This document shows positions 62,804-64,000 of a stretch of DNA of 64,000 nucleotides, in pieces. The stretch comes from Spiroplasma endosymbiont of Clivina fossor (GTDB taxonomy: Bacteria; Bacillota_I; Bacilli_A; Mycoplasmatales; Nriv7), in assembly GCF_964031115.1 (NCBI RefSeq), contig NZ_OZ035006.1:1861605-1925604 (forward strand), read 5' to 3'. The notes under the pieces were generated by a model that worked only from the letters and a program-made list of their open reading frames with translations, did not search any database and was not told where the DNA came from. The first letter of the stretch is position 1, and each line of letters starts with the position of its first letter. The translations under genes were made by a program, and so were the position numbers.

Positions 62804-63049
62804 TTAATAAATATTTTTTTTAATAAGTCCCTCAATACCACAGTTTATAATTACAGCTATTGTAATGCATATATCTAAATATCCTAGTATCATAAGTGAA
62901 ATTAATGCTTCAAATTTTTCATATAATAATTTCAAATCATTAATTTCCAATTTTAAAAATGGAATGAAAAAGATAATAATCATAAAAATGTAAGGCAAAA
63001 TTCTCCATCAATATTTTTTTAAAGAATTAATGAGTTTGTTTGATTTCAT
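62804..63049 (-). pseudogene. Plectrovirus small membrane protein, truncated C-terminus
   Basis: 81 of 90 residues; matches 23249-23521 up to INCGIEGLIKK, then runs into chromosomal sequence and stops. Both membrane helices remain. Confidence 0.75.
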
Positions 63050-63415
63050 TTTTCAAGGCTCTTTTTATTTTAATTTTTTGAATAATAAAGCGGATTAATT
63101 TTTCAAATTTAATTGCAAAGTATATTGCTCCGCCTCATCAAAAAACAAATATTCCCGCCAGCATAATACCACTATTGAACTTGCCAAAGAAATTAACCAT
63201 CTCTTTATTCATAAAATCATTAAATTCGTCACTTGTTCCGGTTATTCATTTAGTATCGATTACTGTTAATGCACAAATTAATAAGCTTATAAAGATGAAA
63301 ATGATACTTAATACTATTTTTAACCACTGCTTTTTAAAAGAATTTTTAATTCTTAATTTTAATGGCCTCTTTTCTTTTGAATTATCTTTTTTAAATAATT
63401 TTATTAAAAGTTTTT
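62815..63415 (-). mobile_element. Plectrovirus fragment IV
   Basis: 600 bases matching the region 22887-23490 of prophage I and 54130-54730 of prophage II, minus orientation. Cut on the right by an IS1595-like element and on the left at Lys codons of the small membrane protein gene. No other phage genes nearby. Confidence 0.88.
63027..63415 (-). pseudogene. Plectrovirus membrane protein, N-terminus cut by IS1595-like element
   Basis: From LLIKLFKKDNSKEK to the normal end (NEIKQTH), homologous to 54350-54742. The start codon has been lost to the insertion at 63416. Confidence 0.8.
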
Positions 63416-64000
63416 TTTTAATTTTGTCGAAAACTCTTGATAAAATAAAAAAAATCATCAACTTGATAATTTTAAAAGGCTTTTATGTAAAATTACTATT
63501 TTTACTTTAACTTTTTTATACATTAAAATATAATACCGCTGTTTGTTGGTTTGGAGTTAAACTCTTATGTTGGTATTTTCATTTTCAGAGATTTAAATAA
63601 TTTTGAATATTAGTAAAACCTAAACCATGATAATGAATTAAGGCTTCTTTAAGACTAGATTGTAATTTACTGATTTTATTTAAGTTACGATAACTAGCTT
63701 CAGGATTAATTGTTGTTTTAGTTACACATAAAGTAGAATTTGTTTGTTTTGCTACTAAAAAATATAATTTTTGCATATCAGAAGTAATAATTGAATTTTC
63801 GTTAATTAATTCTTTGTTCATATTTTCAATAACTCATTGTTTTTGTAAACGTTTGGTGTTTGTGGATTTAACATAAATATTGTTATTATTATCAATTGCC
63901 ATTTGAATACAGCATTTAGTATTAGTTGCGAATGGGTCAAGGTGAATTCTTCGTGGATCAGTTTTATATTTGAAATTTCCTTTATGAATTTCTTTAATAA
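63416..64000 (-). mobile_element. IS1595-like element, copy 5 (runs off the window)
   Basis: Left repeat TTTTAATTTTGTCGAAAACT at 63416 and the 3' half of the transposase. Inserted into plectrovirus fragment IV. Confidence 0.9.
63516..64000 (-). CDS. IS1595-like transposase, C-terminal part
   Basis: Open frame from the window edge (KEIHKGNFKYKTDPRRIHLD) through ITSDMQKLYFLVAKQTN to AVLYFNV and the stop at 63516-63518. No damage in the visible part, with the normal C-terminus, so this may be an intact copy. Confidence 0.85.

Overview
The window comes from a wall-less mollicute of the genus Spiroplasma, most likely the Citri clade. DNA is very AT-rich, and almost every real gene reads cleanly only if TGA is Trp, so genes are given with translation table 4. 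Plectroviruses (SpV1-like, family Plectroviridae) are integrated several times, and insertion sequences (IS) fill much of the rest.

Layout. 1-484: right end of an IS5-like element, which abuts crr. 483-9042 (all minus strand): sugar-uptake and translation genes, namely crr, a small secreted protein, ptsG, a nucleotidyltransferase, leuS, a small membrane protein and ptsI. 9122-12229: two IS5-like copies around scrambled ISLre2 pieces. 12293-18018: sodA, then a plus-strand run of CPBP protease, pseudouridine synthase, a large flippase-like membrane protein and a decayed EamA/DMT transporter. 18057-19207: broken IS1595-like copy. 19231-26249: plectrovirus prophage I. 25976-42997: a nest of IS elements in which an IS1595-like copy is split by another IS1595-like copy (itself split by an IS5-like copy) and by an IS256 copy. 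The IS256 copy is split in turn by a 10.3-kb unit holding plectrovirus III, its transposase and a large secreted cargo protein. 43062-44841: tRNA-Leu, HAD phosphatase, thioredoxin and HU. 44985-49060: more nested IS1595-like, IS5-like and ISLre2 copies. 49286-51406: secreted beta-propeller protein with an ETX/MTX2-like C-terminus. 51431-58216: prophage II (minus). 58234-59599: infC-rpmI-rplT with an L20-type leader. 59638-60543: a second, divergent IS5-like element. 60586-62738: dUTPase pseudogene, YwaF-like membrane protein and YgjP-like metalloprotease. 62815-64000: prophage fragment IV and an IS1595-like copy running off the edge.

How parts work together. The PTS genes give the general phosphotransferase EI plus the split glucose permease (IIA on Crr, IICB on PtsG). 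Each prophage has the same order: small protein, small membrane proteins, major coat protein, Zot/pI-type ATPase, more membrane proteins, a large signal-peptide-bearing attachment-type protein, and a lipoprotein.

Most notable: in all three prophages the lipoprotein carries an almost identical copy of the N-terminal domain of that phage's own attachment-type protein. The domain is unrelated in sequence between phages, while the rest of the attachment protein is conserved. This suggests a type-matched surface decoy for superinfection exclusion, which I have not seen described. Other points of interest are conserved -1 frameshift sites in two diverged IS5-like elements, a prophage that behaves like a 10-kb transposon with a 15-bp target duplication, and two large secreted proteins that share a promoter/leader cassette.
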